Shown in pieces: positions 60,684-64,000 of a stretch of 64,000 nucleotides of DNA. Position numbers and translations under genes: made by a program. The first letter of the stretch is position 1; every line of letters begins with the position of its first letter. Source of the DNA: Haloimpatiens sp. FM7315 (lineage in GTDB: Bacteria; Bacillota; Clostridia; Clostridiales; Clostridiaceae); assembly GCA_041861885.1 (NCBI GenBank), contig JBGVUE010000001.1, positions 2,592,001 through 2,656,000 of the forward strand, written 5' to 3'. Below the pieces are notes generated by a model, which had not been told where the DNA came from, ran no database searches, and saw only the letters and a program-made list of their open reading frames with translations.

Positions 60684-62357
60684 TTAATCTAATAATTTAG
60701 AGAATTTTTCTTCTCCCTTTGTAGCTATTAGTTTATAAAGAAATAAATTTACTATAGCAAATAAAACTACTATAAATAAAGTTGTTATCATTAAGTTAAA
60801 TTTAAAATATATAACTGGTATGATTATAACTGCAATAGTAGCCCAGGAAATAAGCATTTCAATAAAGGCATTTAAGTTTTGCTTTACTGCTTGCTGTTCA
60901 TTTACCCAGCTTAGTTTAGGCCTATATAGATCTATTATTATTCCAAGCATACACACATATAATATGGCAAGTAAGGATATTGCAAAAATCACCATACCCA
61001 TATAAGGATTTAAATGCATTAATAGTACTGCAACTAATATTAGTACAGCCTCAGAAATCACTCCAAGAAAAACTCCAGATAAAACTTTAGCCATTATCTG
61101 GGTTTTATAGGGAATAGGTAGATATTTGCATATAAATATATTTCCACCTTCTCTTGAAATAGCTGTTGATGTAACAGCATTACTTCCTGCTACAAAAATC
61201 ATCATAGAAAATGCGCCTGCAAGTACAACCGGATAGTGATTCGGATTATTTAAATAGCCTGAGAACATTTCAAATTGGCTAAGTCCACCTTCATTTCCTA
61301 CAACCATCGGTATTATAAAAAACACTGGCCATAAGAAATTCATAATAACACAGTTATAAAAATAAACTGGTGTCCTAAATAAAAGTCTTAATTCCTTTTT
61401 AATGCAAGCGATCAAGGTTGATTGTTTTACAATATTTTTATTTAATTCCTCTTTGCTTAATTTCTTTCTCTTTGAAGAGGTCTCTGAAATTCCAATGGCT
61501 CCCTTAAAATAAAGGCCTTCTGCTAAAGCTATGAAAAGACATAAAATAAGCACACTTATGGCAATAAATATAATTAAATTTATAAACCCTTCTAAAGAAC
61601 CACTATTAGCTGATCCTAACGCCGCAAACTTAGCAGTAGGGAAAATTTTAGATATTATACTTGCAAATCCATTTTTACCAGCATTAAGTATTTCATTTGC
61701 TTTTTCTGGATCCATTGAAGCTTTACTGTACTTTTGCATAAAGCCGTTTAAAACCACTATAAAAACTATACTAATTATGCCCCCAATTTTTCTAAACCTA
61801 TCTTTATCTTTTGCAATACTTGTAAAACTCATTATAAGCATAACCAATATTGAAGATAAAATTAGTGGAATAATTGGAATTAATAAAAATATTATTAAAC
61901 TATATAAATAGTATAATACTCCTCCTGCACTTTTATATCCATAGGCTATTATCAAGGGCATAATAAACATTAACCCCGTTAGATATTCATATATAAGCAT
62001 AGTTACAAATTTACCACCTACAATATGCCAAGGTTTAAAAGGCAGTGGCAAAATAAAATCTAAATCCTTTGAAAAATACAAGGTATTTATGCTATAAAAA
62101 ATGCCAAAAAGGAATATCAAAAGGCAACTAATGGAAAATCCCAAAGATAAAACTGCGGACTGTTGATTTATCATAGCAAACACATCATAAAAATTTGAAG
62201 TAATTTCAAAAATTATAAAAGCTATGGGTAAAAAACATAAAAACATAAAAACATACATGAGAGATTTTTTTAATTTTAATTTACTTTTGCTGTTTTGTGA
62301 TATTGAATTTTCTCCTGTCTTTAAAAATAATTTAGTAAGAAGTATTAACTTATTCAT
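60684..62357 (-). CDS. ABC exporter permease, multi-spanning
   Basis: 557 residues, uninterrupted, with about twelve membrane segments. The N-terminal 'YFSKDLDFILPLPFKPWHIVGGKF' and the middle 'IACIKKELRLLFRTPVYFYNCV' are typical of large ABC-2-like permeases of Firmicutes (YthB/EcsB-like in style). The substrate is unknown. Its start overlaps the end of the ATPase gene by eight bases, so the two form one transporter. The LUD gene follows about 25 bases downstream and may be co-transcribed. Confidence 0.85.
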   Translation of the reverse strand: MNKLILLTKLFLKTGENSISQNSKSKLKLKKSLMYVFMFLCFLPIAFIIFEITSNFYDVFAMINQQSAVLSLGFSISCLLIFLFGIFYSINTLYFSKDLDFILPLPFKPWHIVGGKFVTMLIYEYLTGLMFIMPLIIAYGYKSAGGVLYYLYSLIIFLLIPIIPLILSSILVMLIMSFTSIAKDKDRFRKIGGIISIVFIVVLNGFMQKYSKASMDPEKANEILNAGKNGFASIISKIFPTAKFAALGSANSGSLEGFINLIIFIAISVLILCLFIALAEGLYFKGAIGISETSSKRKKLSKEELNKNIVKQSTLIACIKKELRLLFRTPVYFYNCVIMNFLWPVFFIIPMVVGNEGGLSQFEMFSGYLNNPNHYPVVLAGAFSMMIFVAGSNAVTSTAISREGGNIFICKYLPIPYKTQIMAKVLSGVFLGVISEAVLILVAVLLMHLNPYMGMVIFAISLLAILYVCMLGIIIDLYRPKLSWVNEQQAVKQNLNAFIEMLISWATIAVIIIPVIYFKFNLMITTLFIVVLFAIVNLFLYKLIATKGEEKFSKLLD

Positions 62358-63075
62358 TTTCAGTCATCTCCAAGAACATCTTCTCAAGGGATTCGCTTTC
62401 TTTAAAATGCTCTCTCATTTCCTCTAATGTACCACAAAATAGCACTTTACCTTTATTTATTATAGCTACCCTATCACATAATTTTTCAGCAACTTCAAGA
62501 ACATGAGTGGAAAAGAATACAGTTTTACCAGCATTTGCATGTTCTCTCATCATTTCTTTTAAAATATAAGAAGACTTTGGATCTAATCCTGTCATAGGTT
62601 CATCTAATATCCATACTTCAGGATTGTGTATTAAAACCCCCATAATAACTATCTTTTGTCTCATACCATGAGAATAGCTTTGTATTTTATCTCCTAAGGC
62701 ACTTTCCATAGAAAACCTTTCGCTTAAAGTTTTTATTCTATCTTTTCTATCTTTTACAGATACATCATAAGCATCTGCCATAAAATTAAGGTATTCTACA
62801 CCTTTTAGTCTTAAAAACATATCAGGACTATCAGGAACAAATCCAAACTGCTTTTTTGCTTTTAGTGGTTCTTTTTCAATATCTGCTTTATTAATTTCGA
62901 TATTTCCTGAACTAGGTATTATAACCCCTGTTATCATCTTTATAGTAGTAGTTTTTCCAGCCCCATTAGGTCCTAAAAATCCAAATATTTCTCCATCTCT
63001 TATGTTTAAGTTTAAATCTTTTACTGCATAGGCAGTTCCGTTATAACTTTTACTTATATTATTTAAGGTAATCAT
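62350..63075 (-). CDS. ABC transporter ATPase
   Basis: 241 residues, uninterrupted. Walker A is 'FLGPNGAGKTTTIKMI', the signature variant is 'YSHGMRQKIVIMGVL', Walker B is 'VWILDEPMTGLDP' and the H-loop is 'FFSTHVLEVAEKL'. It is of the CcmA/drug-exporter type, pairing with the overlapping permease gene. The ribosome site is AAAGGGAGG before ATG 63075. Confidence 0.95.
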   Translation of the reverse strand: MITLNNISKSYNGTAYAVKDLNLNIRDGEIFGFLGPNGAGKTTTIKMITGVIIPSSGNIEINKADIEKEPLKAKKQFGFVPDSPDMFLRLKGVEYLNFMADAYDVSVKDRKDRIKTLSERFSMESALGDKIQSYSHGMRQKIVIMGVLIHNPEVWILDEPMTGLDPKSSYILKEMMREHANAGKTVFFSTHVLEVAEKLCDRVAIINKGKVLFCGTLEEMREHFKESESLEKMFLEMTENE

Positions 63076-63108
63076 ATTTTTTCCTCCCTTTATTTTTAAT
63101 CTAATTAT

Positions 63109-63137
63109 ATTATAATAAGTTTAAACAGTATTTTCAA
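63109..63137 (-). promoter_or_regulatory. sigma-A promoter of the ABC operon
   Basis: TTGAAA, 17 bases, TATAAT on the minus strand, about 35 bases upstream of the ATPase start. The rest of the gap to 63409 is AT-rich, with no gene or clear terminator seen. Confidence 0.8.
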
Positions 63138-63409
63138 GTTATTTAAATCCTAAAATGTGATATTTAATACGTTATTTAATGATATACATAACTTATTTTC
63201 TTTTTTTCGTAGTAGTTTGTTTAAATTTTAACTATTCACTTCATGTTCTATTTTTTACATAAAAAGTAAAATAACCTATGAATAGAAAAATATATAGATT
63301 ACTAAACTATCCTTTGCATTGAAAATTAAAATTATTAAGTAAATTTTACCATTTAATTATTTTTATTTCAGTATTATTTGCTTCTGCTTAAGTGAATAAT
63401 CATATAAAC

Positions 63410-63928
63410 TTATATAATTGCCCTAGTTATAAATACTGCCATTATTATAGCTGTTAAATCAGCAAATATAGCTGCCCACAAAGTGTGCCTTATTTTCTTA
63501 ATATTTACCGCACCATAGTATACTGTAAGGGTGTAAAATATGGTTTCCGTAGAACCCATAATTATAGATGCCACAAGGCCAATATAGGTATCTGGACCAT
63601 ATCTTTTTAATATATCTGTAAAAACCCCCATAGCCCCACTTCCAGACAAGGGTTTTACCATTACAAGTGGGACTACCTCTGAAGGTAGACCTATTATGTT
63701 AACTAAAGGTTTAACTAGTGAAATAAAAGAATCTAAAAGCTTTGAATCTCTAAACACTCCAACTGCAATAAGCATTGCAAGTAAATAAGGAAATATCTTG
63801 AAACATATGTAAACTCCATCCTTTGCTCCTTCAACAAAACACTCATAAACTTTCACTCCATTTTTTATCCCATATAAAATCACTAATCCTATAATTATAG
63901 GAATTATGCTTTTTATAATATACCCCAT
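63410..63928 (-). CDS. spmB: spore maturation protein B
   Basis: 172 residues, uninterrupted, with about five membrane segments. SpmB is a nucleoside-recognition (Gate) domain protein which with SpmA affects spore core dehydration. Features are 'FVEGAKDGVYICFKIFPYLLAMLIAVGVFRDS', 'VMVKPLSGSGAMGVFTDILKRYGPDTYIGLVASIIMGSTETIFYT' in pieces, and a final hydrophobic helix. The start ATG at 63928 has AGGAGG upstream. Confidence 0.95.
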   Translation of the reverse strand: MGYIIKSIIPIIIGLVILYGIKNGVKVYECFVEGAKDGVYICFKIFPYLLAMLIAVGVFRDSKLLDSFISLVKPLVNIIGLPSEVVPLVMVKPLSGSGAMGVFTDILKRYGPDTYIGLVASIIMGSTETIFYTLTVYYGAVNIKKIRHTLWAAIFADLTAIIMAVFITRAII

Positions 63929-63967
63929 TAAATCTTGCCTCCTATTTTAAAATAATATAAAGTTTAC

Positions 63968-64000
63968 TTACCTTCTAAAATTCAAATACCCCTTTGTTTC
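63968..64000 (-). CDS. spmA: possible end of spmA, cut by the window edge
   Basis: The last ten codons of a frame open to the right edge (ETKGYLNFRR, stop at 63968) lie about 40 bases before spmB, where spmA is expected. The piece is too short to identify by itself. Confidence 0.35.
   Translation of the reverse strand, partial: ETKGYLNFRR

Overview
This is a low-GC (by eye under 30% G+C) stretch of a spore-forming, strictly anaerobic Firmicute, most likely a Clostridium sensu stricto. The evidence is an oxygen-independent (cbi-type) cobalamin pathway, the class III anaerobic ribonucleotide reductase NrdD/NrdG, the sporulation proteins SpmB and a coat-F-like protein, two T-box leaders, a TPP riboswitch, CWB2-type cell-wall proteins and strong AGGAGG ribosome sites. 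No rRNA, tRNA, CRISPR array or prophage was seen.

Layout. 1-570 is the end of an lrgB-like gene. 719-13767, all on the minus strand, is a corrin-ring cluster (cobD, cbiB, C, D, E, T, L, F, G, H, J, K, A, in transcription order), followed by a 54-residue Cys-rich DUF1540 protein. The cluster is interrupted between cbiG and cbiH by two copies of a 337-bp palindromic repeat. 14116-16842 is tldD/tldE. 17017-22640 is a galactose regulon (galK, galT and a LacI-family regulator on minus; galE and a mutarotase-like gene on plus) with two almost identical operators. 22760-23921 is a CcpA-like regulator plus a small membrane protein. Then come ileS with a T-box leader, a CPBP protease, a spore coat protein, a two-domain amidase with CWB2 repeats, nrdG/nrdD, a DUF3048 lipoprotein, degV, a TPP riboswitch with thiT, a CLC channel, mrp, a MacAB-type exporter, lgt, ksgA/rnmV/yabE/tatD, a DUF445 protein, an insertion sequence, metG with a T-box leader, a MATE transporter, a LUD-domain gene, an ABC exporter and spmB.

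Most important caution. About 26 genes, including metG, lgt, mrp and most of the cbi cluster, are broken by roughly 39 frame changes. Almost all lie in a run of one base and are repaired by restoring one base. This is the signature of homopolymer errors in the read data, not of gene decay. Each such gene is annotated here as one CDS over its full reconstructed span, with the break given. The IS transposase, ileS, nrdD and about 25 others are uninterrupted.

Functionally, the cbi genes turn sirohydrochlorin into cobyrinate a,c-diamide, and cobD/cbiB prepare and attach the aminopropanol arm. The gal genes form a Leloir pathway. thiT, ileS and metG each carry a visible RNA switch. The most unusual items are the family of long palindromic repeats with a shared loop motif, a tandem amidase whose first domain has lost catalytic residues, and a coat-protein gene whose ribosome site is separated from its start by a strong hairpin.
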